NCBI RefSeq assembly: GCF_023707985.1
Contig: NZ_BRCF01000011.1
Location: forward strand, 1-64,000
DNA: 64,000 nucleotides
Direction of reading: 5' to 3'
Source of the DNA: Sporosarcina sp. NCCP-2716
Lineage (GTDB): Bacteria; Bacillota; Bacilli; Bacillales_A; Planococcaceae
The position numbers and the translations under genes are program-made. The notes below the pieces were generated by a model, which did no database searches, was not told where the DNA came from, and worked only from the letters and a program-made list of their open reading frames with translations. Every line of letters begins with the position of its first letter. Position 1 is the first letter of the stretch. This document shows, piece by piece, positions 18,527 through 28,678 of this stretch.

Positions 18527-20116
18527 TCACCTTCTCTTTTTTGTCAGGACCAGCTGCAGGCGCGCCAGGTGTTTCCCGAACGGCAGCAAGTACCAGTCCT
18601 TTTCCGCCAATACGCGGACTTTCATGAGGATGGATAAAAAGACAGAAGCGCCGATCGCTACTGCCGGCAGCGCCGCCAGTGCAGCGGTTGTCCGGCTTCC
18701 TGCATAAGGCCCCGCAGCACCGATGAAAGCTGTCCACGCCAGCACAGCAGCGGCCATCGCTGCCGCGGCCACTGTCAGCCAGCCGTAGAAACGGGCCGGT
18801 GCCAGGCGGGCCGGCCACTGCTGCTTGAAACGGACGAGCAGGCCGGCAGCTGTCACGGCGAACCCCAGGTTGCCGGCGAGCGCCGCCCCTGTAATGCCGA
18901 AACGCGGGACAAGCAGCACATTCGCAAGAACCTTGACCGCAAGCCCGATCAGCAGCCATGCCGCAGGAATCTTTCCGGAACCCGCGCCCTGCAAAATCGC
19001 ACAGAGCGGCAGCACGAGGGACAGCCAGAAAATCTGCAGGCAGAAGATCGCCAGGGCTCCGGATCCTTCAGCGGTCTCGAACAGCAGGACATTCACGGAT
19101 GGAAGCAGCAGCGCGAGCCCGAGGGCGGCGGCTATGCCGAACAGGACGGCGACCCGGTACGTCAGCTGGACGAACGGCCACGAACCGCGCGTGCCCTGTT
19201 TTGCCGTATGATGGGCAATCAGCGGGACGATCGCCATGGCAAGCGTCGTCGCAACGAGGCTGCCGAGCTGAAGAAGCGGCTGTCCGCGGTCATAGACCCC
19301 TTTCAGCGTCATGGCGGCCGATTCAGCCATCCCGGAAGTCGTCAGGACGTTCAGGATGGTGAACGCATCCGCCAGCTGATACAGCAGCAGGATGAGGGAG
19401 CTTGCGCTGAGACTGAGGCTGACGACCGTCAGCTCCCACAGAACGTGCCGTTTGTCGATGGCGACGGGCACCGTTTTTACGGAAGACCGGCTCCAGGCCA
19501 TCAGGATTGCAATACCTGCCGCCTGGCCGGCGACAGTCCCGAATACGGCGATCTGCCCTGTTGTATAGAGTGAAGCGCCGGATTGCACGGCGATCCAAGT
19601 GCCCGCCAGTATGATCGCTACCCGGATTCCTTGTTCCCCAACACCCGACACAGCTATCGGCATCATGTCGCCCCTCGATTGGAAAGCACCTTTGTAGACG
19701 GCGAGCAGCGGCATGACGAGCAGGATATAGGCACCCGTCCGCAGAAGCGGAGCGAGCTGTCCGTCACCCATGAGTTCGGCCACAAGCGGAGCCCCTGCTG
19801 TCAGTGCAGCAAAAGCGATCACGCTCAGCACGCCCATGTAAAGGAAAGACAATTTCAAGATGGCCCGCTGTTCTCCCGGATCCTCCGTTCCGGCAAGAAG
19901 TTTCGAGATGGACACCGCCGCCCCGTACGTCGTCCAGATGACGAAGATGCCGATGACCGGATACACCTGCTGGTAAATGTAGAATCCTTTGTCACCGACC
20001 AGGTTCTGGAACGGCACCCGGTAGACCGCCCCGAGCATTTTGACAATCAGGGCGGACACTGTCAGGACCGACGCGCCCTTCATGAATGTTTTCATGTTCC
20101 AATCGGCTGCTGCCAT
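18527..20116 (-). CDS. yabM: MATE/PST-type flippase-like membrane protein YabM
   Basis: 529 aa with about 14 predicted transmembrane helices and no long soluble domain. It belongs to the polysaccharide-transport/MurJ-like group of the MOP superfamily, which also includes SpoVB; KGASVLTVSALIVKMLGAVYR at the N-terminus is the usual start. It probably moves a lipid-linked saccharide. It lies between spoVT and yabN, as yabM does in Bacillus. SpoVB is a paralogue at a different locus, so the spoVB name is avoided. Confidence 0.88.
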   Translation of the reverse strand: MAAADWNMKTFMKGASVLTVSALIVKMLGAVYRVPFQNLVGDKGFYIYQQVYPVIGIFVIWTTYGAAVSISKLLAGTEDPGEQRAILKLSFLYMGVLSVIAFAALTAGAPLVAELMGDGQLAPLLRTGAYILLVMPLLAVYKGAFQSRGDMMPIAVSGVGEQGIRVAIILAGTWIAVQSGASLYTTGQIAVFGTVAGQAAGIAILMAWSRSSVKTVPVAIDKRHVLWELTVVSLSLSASSLILLLYQLADAFTILNVLTTSGMAESAAMTLKGVYDRGQPLLQLGSLVATTLAMAIVPLIAHHTAKQGTRGSWPFVQLTYRVAVLFGIAAALGLALLLPSVNVLLFETAEGSGALAIFCLQIFWLSLVLPLCAILQGAGSGKIPAAWLLIGLAVKVLANVLLVPRFGITGAALAGNLGFAVTAAGLLVRFKQQWPARLAPARFYGWLTVAAAAMAAAVLAWTAFIGAAGPYAGSRTTAALAALPAVAIGASVFLSILMKVRVLAEKDWYLLPFGKHLARLQLVLTKKRR

Positions 20117-20194
20117 GCTGAATCCTCTTTCGTTGTATGGATGGTGTCCATTATACCATTGCGGGCGGCAAACAACAGCCTCGCGGAATGCACG

Positions 20195-20234
20195 AAAAAA
20201 CCTGCACTACCTGAAACACTTCAGGTGGTGCAGG
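20195..20234 (-). terminator. Terminator of spoVT
   Basis: 15-bp stem with one mismatch, CCTGCACTACCTGAA/TTCAGGTGGTGCAGG (20201-20215 with 20220-20234), followed by TTTTTT on the minus strand. Confidence 0.88.
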
Positions 20235-20238
20235 CGGA

Positions 20239-20775
20239 TCACTGTTCCATTTGTTTGGCCAGAAAGAGCGCAGCCGTCTCAGCCGTCTTCTGTTCCGCTT
20301 CGCCGATGAAATGCACTTTCGACAGTAAATAGATGGCGCCGATCGTGTCACCGTTCACGACGATCGGCGTCACGCAATACGACTTCACGTGTTCTGTCTG
20401 TCCGGGCACCCACTCAACGGTCTTCTCCATCTTTTCCGTCACCATCGTCCGCTTCGTCAGCAGCTCTTCCGCATCGCTGGACACTTGCCGATTCAAGTAT
20501 TCTTTCTTCGGCAGGCCGGAGACTGCGATGATTTCGTCGCGGTCACTGATAAGAACGGGCGTGCCGAGCGTCTGGTACAGGGTATCTGCGTATTCGGCTG
20601 CAAACTGCCCCAATTCGGAGATGGGTGAGTATTTTTTCAAGATCACTTCGCCGTCACGATCCGTGAATATTTCCAGCGGATCGCCCTCACGGATGCGGAG
20701 CGTACGCCGGATCTCTTTTGGAATGACCACTCTGCCCAGGTCATCGATTCTGCGGACAATACCGGTTGCCTTCAT
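20239..20775 (-). CDS. spoVT: Stage V sporulation regulator SpoVT
   Basis: 178 aa. N-terminal AbrB-type swapped-hairpin DNA-binding domain (MKATGIVRRIDDLGRVVIPK, residues 1-50), then a C-terminal GAF-like domain. In Bacillus it is made in the forespore and modulates sigma-G genes. The N-terminus resembles that of abrB in this window (38575-38850), as expected for the family. Start has GTGAGG upstream. A strong terminator follows. Confidence 0.95.
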   Translation of the reverse strand: MKATGIVRRIDDLGRVVIPKEIRRTLRIREGDPLEIFTDRDGEVILKKYSPISELGQFAAEYADTLYQTLGTPVLISDRDEIIAVSGLPKKEYLNRQVSSDAEELLTKRTMVTEKMEKTVEWVPGQTEHVKSYCVTPIVVNGDTIGAIYLLSKVHFIGEAEQKTAETAALFLAKQMEQ

Positions 20776-20857
20776 GCATGATGCCTCACTTTCTTATTGA
20801 AATCCGCTTTACGGTCTCAGTATGCTTCATGCATGGGCATTTTATGCAGTCGCGGGA

Positions 20858-23800
20858 CTAACCGGCATGGACGTCGCTCGTTTCTTTCCCGGCATCCTGC
20901 AGCAGGCGCATCACCGATTCCAAAACGTCGAACTCGGTCTGTTTGCCGAGCTTGCGGTCGTCGATCGAAATGACGAGGTCGCCGTCGTCCATCGTGAAGC
21001 CGATCGCCCGGCCGAACACCATCGTCTCCGACACGAGTTTCGCGCCGTCCGTCTTCGCCGTCCCGGATGCCGAGAAACGGATTTCGATGACGGAATGCCG
21101 CTTTTTGATGGACGCGACGCCTGCTGTTTTCCCCCATGCCTTCAAGCGGCCGATGCGCAGCAGGAGCTCCGCTTCGTACGGCAGGTCGCCGAACCGGTCC
21201 GTCATCTCATCCCACAGCTCGTTGAAATCCTCTTCGCCTTCCATCGCTTTCACCCGCTTGTACATTTGGATCTTCTGATAACCGTCCTTGATGTACGTAT
21301 CCGGCAGATAGGCGTTGAGCGGCAGTGAGATTTCGAGATCAGGCTTGTCTTCTTTCGAGATGCCTGTCTGTTTTTCTTCCACGGCCTCCTGGAGCATCTG
21401 GGAATACAGGTCAAACCCGACCGAGTCGATGAAGCCGTGCTGCTGGGAACCGAGCAGGTTTCCGGCCCCGCGGATCGACAAGTCGCGCATGGCAATCTTG
21501 AAGCCCGATCCGAGTTCGGTGAATTCCTTGATGGCCTGCAGCCGGTTCTCCGCCACTTCGGTCAGCACTTTGTCACGCTCATAAAGAAAATACGCATAGG
21601 CAACCCGGTTCGACCTGCCGACACGCCCCCTCAGCTGATACAGCTGGGAGAGACCCATCCGGTCCGCGTCGTGGACGAGCAGCGTGTTGACGTTCGGGAT
21701 GTCGATGCCGGTCTCGATGATCGTCGTCGTCACAAGGACGTCGTATTCGCCTTCCAGGAAACTGAGGATCACTTCCTCGAGCGCAGCTTCACCCATCTGG
21801 CCATGGGCGAAGGCGACCCGGGCTTCCGGCACGAGCTGGCGGATTTCATCGACTTTTTTCGTCATGTCGTCCACCCGGTTGTACAGGTAGAACACTTGGC
21901 CCCCGCGCGACATTTCCCGTTCGATCGCTTCCCGCACGAGCGCCATGTTGTTTTCCATGACGTACGTCTGCACAGGGAACCGGTTCGCTGGCGGCGTTTC
22001 GATGATCGACAGGTCCCTGACGCCGATCATCGACATGTGGAGCGTCCGCGGAATCGGGGTCGCAGTCAATGTCAGGACATCGACGTTCGTCTTCAGCTGC
22101 TTCAGCTTTTCCTTGTGTGTCACGCCGAACCGCTGCTCTTCATCGACGATCAGCAGGCCCAGGTCATGATAAACAACATCTTTCGACAGCAGGCGGTGCG
22201 TGCCGACGACGACGTCGACCGTGCCGTTCTTCAGTCCTTTTTTCGTTTCGGTCTGCTGCTTCTTCGAACGGAAGCGGTTCAACAGCTCGACTTGGATCGG
22301 GAAATCGGCGAACCGGGACTTCATCGTCTCATAGTGCTGCTGGGCGAGTATGGTGGTCGGCACGAGGAAGGCGACCTGCTTGCCGTCCGAAACCGCCTTG
22401 AAAGCGGCTCGGATGGCGACTTCCGTCTTGCCGTAACCGACGTCCCCGCATAGCAGACGATCCATCGGGCGTTCTTTTTCCATGTCCTGCTTCACTTCCG
22501 TGATGGAGCGCAGCTGGTCGTCCGTCTCTTCGTACGGGAAAGCGTTCTCGAACGACCGCTGCAGATCGTCGTCCTGCGAGAAGGCGAAGCCTTTCTGTGC
22601 TTCCCGTTCTGCGTAGAGCTTGATGAGATCATCCGCGATATCCTTGACGGCAGCGGTGACTTTCGTCTTCGTCTTCTTCCATTCCGCCCCGCCGAGCTTG
22701 TGGAGTTTCGGCTCTTTGTCGCCGGACGCGACGTATTTCTGGACGAGATCGATCTGGTCGGCAGGGACGAACAGCTTGTCTTCCCCGCGGTAACGGATGT
22801 CCAGATAGTCCTTGCTGACACCGCCCACTTCCAGCGTGACGACGCCGTAGTATTTACCGATGCCGTGCTGGACGTGGACGATATAATCACCGGGCTTGAT
22901 CTCCGAATAGTTCTTGATGCGTTCCGCGTTCGAGACTTTCTGCGGCCGTGCTTTCCGTCTCGGCTTCCCTTTGAACAGTTCGCCGTCTGTGATGACGACG
23001 AGCCGCTGCATCGGCAGTTCGAATCCGGCGTGCAGGCTCCCGTCAAGGACGGTGACCATACCTTCTGCTGCCGCGCTGCCGTTCTCTGTCGCCTCGATGT
23101 CGTAATCCGCCAAGATCGACTGCACCTGATCTGCCCGCTCCCGGCCTTCCGCGAGTACGAAGACATTGTATTTCCCGTGGTGCCAGCGCTCCATTTCCGC
23201 TTTCAGCAGCGGCATCTGACCGTGGAACTCCTGCATCGGCTTGCACGAGTACGACATCACTTCCTTGACGGTGATGCCCGGCAAGGTCCTTGTGAAGAGC
23301 GATGTGTACAGTTTCATTGCGTTCAATGCTGCGTGCACTTCCGCAAACGGGACGGACAGCACCGCATCGTGCACGAGCTTGCCTTCTTCGAGCAGGGAGA
23401 GCCGCCACTCCTCCTCGTCCTTTTCGAGCATGGCCGCGCTTTCCTGGATACGGTTGATTTCATCGAAAACGACAAGGGCTTCTGCCGGCAAGTACTCGCC
23501 GAGCGTCGTCACTCCTTCCCCTGCGAATCCGGCGTATTTCCCCATGTTTTCCGGCTGGACGCCTGCACGCATCAGTTCGATGTCGCCCGAGATGCTGTAC
23601 AGCAGGTTCTCCTTCACCGTCTCGTCCTTCACCTTCTTCAGACTCTTTGCAAGGGCGTCTTCCAGCCTGTCCGCAATCACATGCAGGTCCGCTGCTGTCC
23701 AGGAGAACTCCGTCGCCGGCAGCAGTTCGATGCGTTCCAGCTTGTCTTTTGAACGCTGATCTTCAGCAGAGAACGTCCGGATCGAGTCGATGTCGGTATC

Positions 23801-24391
23801 GAACAGTTCGATGCGCACAGGATCATCCGCCGTCAGCGGATAGACGTCCAGGATGCCTCCCCGCAGGGCGAATTCGCCGGGTGCGGTGACCATGTCTTTG
23901 CGGGCATAGCCCATGCCGGACAGCCGCTGAAGCCAGCTGTCCGTGTCGATTGTGTCGCCGACTGCAGCAGAGAGCGTGACGCCGGCAAAGCGGTCCTTCG
24001 CCGGCAGCAGTTTCTTCAGGCCTGCGACCGGTGTGATGTAGATGCCTGTTCCTTGTTCGGCCAAGTGGCTGAGTGTATCGATACGCCCTGCCCGCAATTC
24101 GTAACTGGCAAACGCGAAGTCGGCGGCGATGAGCTCTTCAGCCGGGTACAGATGGACAGAGTCCTCCCCCAGCTGTTTGACCAGGTCATCATATGTACGC
24201 TGCGCCTGCAGCATGTTCGGTGAAACGATGAGCATCGGCCGGGCTGAGTCCTGCTGGAGTGTCTGGAAGAACAGTGTCTTGGCGCCGCCAGTCAGTCCTG
24301 TCAGCAGCTGACGGTCGCGGCTCTGATTCAATTCACTTGTCAGTTTCTCGATGTCTGCGGTCTTGCGGTAATAGCTTACTAGTGAATCCAT
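20858..24391 (-). CDS. mfd: Transcription-repair coupling factor Mfd
   Basis: 1177 aa, the same length as in Bacillus subtilis. It removes stalled RNA polymerase and recruits UvrA. UvrB-like N-terminal domain, RNA-polymerase-interacting CarD-like domain (IKPGDYIVHVQHGIGKYYG, near residue 500), RecG-like helicase with Walker A GDVGYGKT and DEEQ box (LLIVDEEQRFGV), and a C-terminal TRCF domain. The start giving MDSLVSYYRK matches the family; an upstream ATG would add 12 residues. It is the largest gene in the window and lies between fin and spoVT. Confidence 0.97.
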   Translation of the reverse strand: MDSLVSYYRKTADIEKLTSELNQSRDRQLLTGLTGGAKTLFFQTLQQDSARPMLIVSPNMLQAQRTYDDLVKQLGEDSVHLYPAEELIAADFAFASYELRAGRIDTLSHLAEQGTGIYITPVAGLKKLLPAKDRFAGVTLSAAVGDTIDTDSWLQRLSGMGYARKDMVTAPGEFALRGGILDVYPLTADDPVRIELFDTDIDSIRTFSAEDQRSKDKLERIELLPATEFSWTAADLHVIADRLEDALAKSLKKVKDETVKENLLYSISGDIELMRAGVQPENMGKYAGFAGEGVTTLGEYLPAEALVVFDEINRIQESAAMLEKDEEEWRLSLLEEGKLVHDAVLSVPFAEVHAALNAMKLYTSLFTRTLPGITVKEVMSYSCKPMQEFHGQMPLLKAEMERWHHGKYNVFVLAEGRERADQVQSILADYDIEATENGSAAAEGMVTVLDGSLHAGFELPMQRLVVITDGELFKGKPRRKARPQKVSNAERIKNYSEIKPGDYIVHVQHGIGKYYGVVTLEVGGVSKDYLDIRYRGEDKLFVPADQIDLVQKYVASGDKEPKLHKLGGAEWKKTKTKVTAAVKDIADDLIKLYAEREAQKGFAFSQDDDLQRSFENAFPYEETDDQLRSITEVKQDMEKERPMDRLLCGDVGYGKTEVAIRAAFKAVSDGKQVAFLVPTTILAQQHYETMKSRFADFPIQVELLNRFRSKKQQTETKKGLKNGTVDVVVGTHRLLSKDVVYHDLGLLIVDEEQRFGVTHKEKLKQLKTNVDVLTLTATPIPRTLHMSMIGVRDLSIIETPPANRFPVQTYVMENNMALVREAIEREMSRGGQVFYLYNRVDDMTKKVDEIRQLVPEARVAFAHGQMGEAALEEVILSFLEGEYDVLVTTTIIETGIDIPNVNTLLVHDADRMGLSQLYQLRGRVGRSNRVAYAYFLYERDKVLTEVAENRLQAIKEFTELGSGFKIAMRDLSIRGAGNLLGSQQHGFIDSVGFDLYSQMLQEAVEEKQTGISKEDKPDLEISLPLNAYLPDTYIKDGYQKIQMYKRVKAMEGEEDFNELWDEMTDRFGDLPYEAELLLRIGRLKAWGKTAGVASIKKRHSVIEIRFSASGTAKTDGAKLVSETMVFGRAIGFTMDDGDLVISIDDRKLGKQTEFDVLESVMRLLQDAGKETSDVHAG

Positions 24392-24469
24392 TCGAATCCG
24401 TCCCTTCTTCCTGAAATGCATAAGCACAAAAAGCTTTGCACACCCCGGACAGGCGCCAAAGCCAGGCCT

Positions 24470-24685
24470 CTACTGAAGCCACTTTTCAACTGTATAATAC
24501 TCCGGAAACTCCCGCAGCGACTGTTCGCACTGGTCGCAGATGCAGCGGACTTCGACGGTCCCTTCATCGGTTTCGTGCAGGAAGCGCCGGTCTGTCCGCT
24601 GGAGTTCAGCGATCGTTTCCTTGACTGAAGCAAACGGGATCATCCCGATTTCGGTGCTGCAATGCCTGCAGCGGTAAGTCACCAT
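24470..24685 (-). CDS. fin: Anti-sigma-F factor Fin (YabK)
   Basis: 71 aa. Small zinc-ribbon-like protein with two CxxC pairs: CRHC near the start and CDQC near residue 51. In Bacillus it is made in the forespore and helps switch from sigma-F to sigma-G by binding sigma-F. The ATG giving MVTYRCRHCS is chosen because it matches the family N-terminus; a longer open frame runs 25 codons upstream into pth but lacks homology. It lies between pth and mfd, the canonical place. Confidence 0.88.
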   Translation of the reverse strand: MVTYRCRHCSTEIGMIPFASVKETIAELQRTDRRFLHETDEGTVEVRCICDQCEQSLREFPEYYTVEKWLQ

Positions 24686-24743
24686 GCAGCTCAACGCCTT
24701 TCGTTTGTACATGCTGTACAAGTATAGGCCGGCTGAGGGCTGC

Positions 24744-25313
24744 TTATGCCTGTGCTCCATTGAATTCGTTCATCACTTCTACAAACGGACGATCGAGCCA
24801 CGACCGGCAGGCGGATGCACTGCGTTCGACCGCATCCCGGATGAGCGGCAGTTCTTCGTCACCGAACCGGCTCAGTACATAATCGGCCACACCCATCCGT
24901 CCGTCCGGCCGGCCGACGCCGATCCGGATCCGGTTGAACGTATCCGTGCCTAAGTGGGCGATGAGGGATTTCATGCCGTTATGGCCGCCGGCTCCGCCTT
25001 TCGCCCGGAGGCGCAGCTTGCCGGGAGCCAGGTCCAGATCGTCATAGATGACGACGACGTCAGAATCATCGACTTCGTAATAATCCATCAGCGGCCGTAC
25101 ACATTCACCGGAAAGGTTCATGTAGGTGAGCGGCTTGACGAGCATCACTTTTTCCGCCCCGACATGCACCGTCGTGAACAGACCGTTGAACTTCGTCTGT
25201 GCGGGCGGTGCGCTGAGCTGCTCCGCCAGCAGGTCGATCGCGTGGAAGCCGACATTGTGGCGGGTCATTTCATATTGTTTACCCGGATTTCCGAGCCCTA
25301 TGATCATTTTCAT
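24744..25313 (-). CDS. pth: Peptidyl-tRNA hydrolase (SpoVC)
   Basis: 189 aa. It releases peptides from peptidyl-tRNA after abortive translation. The catalytic His is in the N-terminal TRHNVGF motif, and the substrate channel has LTYMNLSG and GGAGGHNGMKSL. Called spoVC in Bacillus because a mutant was first found as a sporulation defect. GAGAG precedes the ATG. It follows the ctc terminator and is upstream of fin and mfd. Confidence 0.96.
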   Translation of the reverse strand: MKMIIGLGNPGKQYEMTRHNVGFHAIDLLAEQLSAPPAQTKFNGLFTTVHVGAEKVMLVKPLTYMNLSGECVRPLMDYYEVDDSDVVVIYDDLDLAPGKLRLRAKGGAGGHNGMKSLIAHLGTDTFNRIRIGVGRPDGRMGVADYVLSRFGDEELPLIRDAVERSASACRSWLDRPFVEVMNEFNGAQA

Positions 25314-25349
25314 GGGAACGCTCTCTTTCTATTGAAAAATCGTGAAACG

Positions 25350-25381
25350 TAAAAAACAAGCGCACGGCGTGCCGTGCGCTC
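25350..25381 (-). terminator. Terminator of ctc
   Basis: Perfect 10-bp stem AGCGCACGGC/GCCGTGCGCT (25359-25368 with 25371-25380), followed by TTGTTTTTTACG on the minus strand. Confidence 0.85.
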
Positions 25382-25387
25382 TTTTCC

Positions 25388-26029
25388 TTATTGTTGGCTG
25401 TCGTCGCCTTTTTCAGATACTACTTCAGGCTCAGCAGTTCCGCCGGCCGTCTCGTCATCAAGTGCGTCGAGCTCCTCTTCTGTACGAGGTGCTGATACGA
25501 GGACGATCGTCTCGTCATCTTCGTTCAGGATTTCGTATTTCGCCCCTTCACGCAGATCGGAGACTTGGATCGCTCCGCCGATTTCGAGTTTGGACACGTC
25601 GACTTCGATGTGCTCCGGAATATCGGACGGTTTCGCTTTCACTTTCAGTTCCCAGAGCGGCTGCTGGACGACACCGCCTGCCTTCTCTCCCGGGGAGTCG
25701 CCTGTCAGGTGGATCGTCACATCGACTTCGAGTTCTTCCGCCATGTTGATGGCCAGGAAGTCCGCGTGCTCGACTTTGCCTGTCAGTACATCCGCCTGGT
25801 AATCGCTGAGCATGACATCGATATCCTGTCCGTCCACAGCCAGTTTGAACGCACCGTTACGGCCATGCTTCTGCACGGTCTTTAGGAGATCGCGTTCATC
25901 CACTGTGATCGGTGTGGCTTCCGTTTTGAATCCGTATACGACAGAAGGGACTTTCCCTTCCTGACGCAGCTGACGCAATGCTGATTGTGGTGCAGTTTCA
26001 CGTTTCTCTGACTGTAATGCTGTACTCAT
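25388..26029 (-). CDS. ctc: General stress ribosomal protein L25 (Ctc)
   Basis: 213 aa long-form L25 protein. An N-terminal 5S-rRNA-binding L25 domain (about residues 4-92, with LRQEGKVPSVVYG) is followed by the TL5/CTC beta domain and an acidic tail (EEELDALDDETAGG). In Bacillus, Ctc replaces or joins the ribosome under stress. AAAAGGGGA precedes the ATG. The promoter matches sigma-B consensus well, in line with ctc being the archetype of the sigma-B regulon. It is single, between prs and pth. Confidence 0.94.
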   Translation of the reverse strand: MSTALQSEKRETAPQSALRQLRQEGKVPSVVYGFKTEATPITVDERDLLKTVQKHGRNGAFKLAVDGQDIDVMLSDYQADVLTGKVEHADFLAINMAEELEVDVTIHLTGDSPGEKAGGVVQQPLWELKVKAKPSDIPEHIEVDVSKLEIGGAIQVSDLREGAKYEILNEDDETIVLVSAPRTEEELDALDDETAGGTAEPEVVSEKGDDSQQ

Positions 26030-26070
26030 ATGTTTAGTCCCCTTTTCATGAAAGTTTTCCTACATAGTAA

Positions 26071-26095
26071 ATACCCGTTACAAGACATTCCAAAC
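26071..26095 (-). promoter_or_regulatory. ctc promoter, sigma-B type
   Basis: Minus strand: GTTTGG (26095-26090), 13-bp spacer, GGGTAT (26076-26071), against the sigma-B consensus GTTTAA N12-14 GGGTAT. It is 42 bp upstream of ctc. No good sigma-A promoter was seen in the same gap. Confidence 0.8.
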
Positions 26096-26130
26096 CCTAT
26101 CTACACGTTCCAGCAAGCGCGGCTGCCGGA

Positions 26131-27090
26131 TCAGTCGAACAGTGTGCTGACTGATTTTTCCTCGAACACGCGGACAATCGCATCGCCGATCAGGCGCGCT
26201 ACGGACAGCTGCTTGATCTTCGGTGAGTTTTTATCTTCAGGGAGTTCGATCGTATTGGTGATGACCAATTCCTTGATCTGCGAGTCGTTGATGCGCTGGA
26301 TGGCCGGACCTGACAGCACCGGGTGTGTACAGCAGGCATAGACTTCCTTCGCACCGGCTTCCACGATCGCATTCGCTCCCGCCGTGATCGTACCTGCCGT
26401 GTCGATGATGTCGTCGATCAGGATGGCGATTTTTCCGTCCACCTGGCCGACGATATTCATCACTTCGCTGACGTTCGGCTTCGGACGGCGTTTGTCGATG
26501 ATGGCGATCGGCGCCTTCAGGCGGTCCGCCATTTTGCGCGCGCGGGTCACACCGCCGTGGTCAGGCGAGACGATGACGATATCGTCTCCTTTGAATCCTT
26601 GGTTCTTGAAGTGGTCGGACAACAGCGGAACAGCAACCAGGTGGTCGATCGGGATATCGAAGAACCCTTGGATCTGCGGTGCATGAAGGTCCATGGCGAT
26701 GACGCGGTCCGCTCCGGCTTTCTCGAGGAGGTTCGCAACGAGTTTCGCCGTGATCGGCTCACGGGAACGCGCTTTGCGGTCCTGGCGCGCATAGCCGTAA
26801 TACGGCATGACGACATTGATCGTCCGTGCGGAGGCACGGCGCAGGGCGTCGATCATGATCAGGAGTTCCATGAGGTTGTCGTTGACAGGATATGACGTCG
26901 ATTGGATGACGAATACATCACAGCCGCGGATGCTTTCTTCGATGTTGATCTGAACTTCTCCGTCACTGAACCGTTTTACGGAACACTCGCCGAGCGGGCA
27001 GCCGATGAAGTCCGCGACCTCTTTTGCCAGCGGTTCGTTTGCATTCAGTGTGAAGAGTTTCAGTTTGTGGTTCGGATATTGATTGCCCAT
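26131..27090 (-). CDS. prs: Ribose-phosphate pyrophosphokinase (PRPP synthase)
   Basis: 319 aa. It makes PRPP from ribose-5-phosphate and ATP for purine, pyrimidine, His and Trp synthesis. Conserved: [27 protein letters not shown] (ATP site), [14 protein letters not shown] and the ribose-phosphate loop [16 protein letters not shown] precedes the ATG. It is 15 bp after glmU and shares its transcript. Confidence 0.97.
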   Translation of the reverse strand: MGNQYPNHKLKLFTLNANEPLAKEVADFIGCPLGECSVKRFSDGEVQINIEESIRGCDVFVIQSTSYPVNDNLMELLIMIDALRRASARTINVVMPYYGYARQDRKARSREPITAKLVANLLEKAGADRVIAMDLHAPQIQGFFDIPIDHLVAVPLLSDHFKNQGFKGDDIVIVSPDHGGVTRARKMADRLKAPIAIIDKRRPKPNVSEVMNIVGQVDGKIAILIDDIIDTAGTITAGANAIVEAGAKEVYACCTHPVLSGPAIQRINDSQIKELVITNTIELPEDKNSPKIKQLSVARLIGDAIVRVFEEKSVSTLFD

Positions 27091-27105
27091 GATGGACCTC
27101 CTGTT

Positions 27106-28479
27106 TTATCGTTTAGAGTTTAGTTTCGCTGCGTAGCCTTCTTTGTTCTCCTGACGCGCGCGCGCGATGGCGAGTGAGTCTGCCGGCACATCTTTCGTTA
27201 CAGTTGAGCCTGCTGCGACATACGAGCCTTTTCCTACCGTGACGGGTGCGACTAAGTTCGAATTGCAGCCGATGAAAGCATCGTCTTCAATGACTGTCTT
27301 GAATTTGTTCTTGCCGTCGTAGTTGACGGTGATCGAACCGCAGCCGATATTGACGGCGGAACCGACTTCCGCGTCGCCGATATAGCTGAGGTGGGACACT
27401 TTGCTGCCGTCGCCGAATGTCGACTTCTTCACTTCGACGAAGTTGCCGACTTTGACATGATCGCCGAGATCCGATTCCGGACGGATGTGGGCGAACGGCC
27501 CGACAGCGGTCTCCGAACCGATCCGGCTCGACTTGACGACGGAGGAATGGATTGTTGTGCGGTTCCCGACTTCGCTGTCGATGAGATGGCTGTTCGGTCC
27601 GATCACGCATTCCTCACCGATCACCGTATTGCCCTCGAGGACAGTGCCGGGCTGAAGGACGGTGTCCCGGCCGATGACCGCATCCGCACTGATGACGGTC
27701 GTTTCCGGGGAAATGATCGTGACGCCGTTGCGCATGTGCGTTTCCGCAATACGGCGGCGCATGACCGCTTCCGCCTGGGACAGGACGACCCGGTCATTGA
27801 CACCGAGTGTTTCGCTGAAATCCGCGCATGCATAGGCCCCGATGAGTGCACCTTCCGATTGCAGGATACCCACCACATCAGGCAGGTAGTATTCGCCCTG
27901 CGCGTTATCGTTCTTCACTTTCTTCAGCGCATCGAACAGCGCCCGGTTGTCGAAGCAGTACGTGCCGGTGTTGATCTCCCGGATGGCCTGTTCTTCCGGT
28001 GAGGCGTCTTTCTGTTCGACGTTCCGCAGCACTTCACCACGTTCTCCGCGGATGATGCGGCCGTATCCTGCAGGATCTTCCGCGATGGCGGTCAGGATTG
28101 TCGCTTTGGCGCCCAGTTCCCGGTGGTTGCGGACGAGTGCTTCCATCGTTTCAGAGCGGATCAGCGGCGTATCCCCGCAGATGACAAGCGTCGTTCCGTC
28201 CAGGTTGCCGAGGAGCTGCTCCGCCTGCTGTACAGCATGCGCCGTGCCGAGCTGTTCCGCCTGCAGGACGTATTCACTTTTTGCACCGAGGGTCTCTTCG
28301 ACCTGTTCGGCACCGTGTCCGACGACGGTGACGACACGGTCTGCGCCAATGCCCCTGACGTGATCGATGACGTGTTCGACCATCGGTTTCCCGCAAACGG
28401 GGTGGAGCACTTTGTAGAGTTTCGATTTCATGCGTGTGCCTTGGCCTGCTGCCAGAACAATAGCATATGTATGTGTCAT
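27106..28479 (-). CDS. glmU: Bifunctional GlmU (UDP-GlcNAc pyrophosphorylase / glucosamine-1-phosphate acetyltransferase)
   Basis: 457 aa. It makes UDP-N-acetylglucosamine for the cell wall. N-terminal uridylyltransferase with [11 protein letters not shown] at residues 9-19; C-terminal left-handed beta-helix built from hexapeptide repeats (for example [20 protein letters not shown]) with acetyltransferase residues in the last third. GGGGGAC precedes the ATG. It has a strong sigma-A promoter and is followed by prs. Confidence 0.97.
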   Translation of the reverse strand: MTHTYAIVLAAGQGTRMKSKLYKVLHPVCGKPMVEHVIDHVRGIGADRVVTVVGHGAEQVEETLGAKSEYVLQAEQLGTAHAVQQAEQLLGNLDGTTLVICGDTPLIRSETMEALVRNHRELGAKATILTAIAEDPAGYGRIIRGERGEVLRNVEQKDASPEEQAIREINTGTYCFDNRALFDALKKVKNDNAQGEYYLPDVVGILQSEGALIGAYACADFSETLGVNDRVVLSQAEAVMRRRIAETHMRNGVTIISPETTVISADAVIGRDTVLQPGTVLEGNTVIGEECVIGPNSHLIDSEVGNRTTIHSSVVKSSRIGSETAVGPFAHIRPESDLGDHVKVGNFVEVKKSTFGDGSKVSHLSYIGDAEVGSAVNIGCGSITVNYDGKNKFKTVIEDDAFIGCNSNLVAPVTVGKGSYVAAGSTVTKDVPADSLAIARARQENKEGYAAKLNSKR

Positions 28480-28510
28480 GAGCTGTCCCCCATCTTTGAT
28501 TTCCTATTTG

Positions 28511-28539
28511 ACTATAGCCGACATAGCAGCGTTTTTCAA
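28511..28539 (-). promoter_or_regulatory. glmU-prs promoter (sigma-A)
   Basis: Minus strand: TTGAAA (28539-28534), 17-bp spacer, TATAGT (28516-28511), about 32 bp upstream of glmU. Confidence 0.8.
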
Positions 28540-28620
28540 CTATCGTCACTTGACAATCCATACGCAGTGTCCTATTATTAATGGCATTTTTTGCAGCTCC
28601 CGGCGGCCCGGCGCGCGTAA

Positions 28621-28654
28621 ACAGAGCCGCAAGCAGGTAGGCTCGCGGCTCTGT
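28621..28654 (-). terminator. Probable terminator of spoVG
   Basis: Perfect 10-bp stem ACAGAGCCGC/GCGGCTCTGT (28621-28630 with 28645-28654), with only a short TTTACG tail on the minus strand. A weak U tract lowers certainty. Confidence 0.6.
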
Positions 28655-28678
28655 GACAATTTAACGACATCTTCACGT

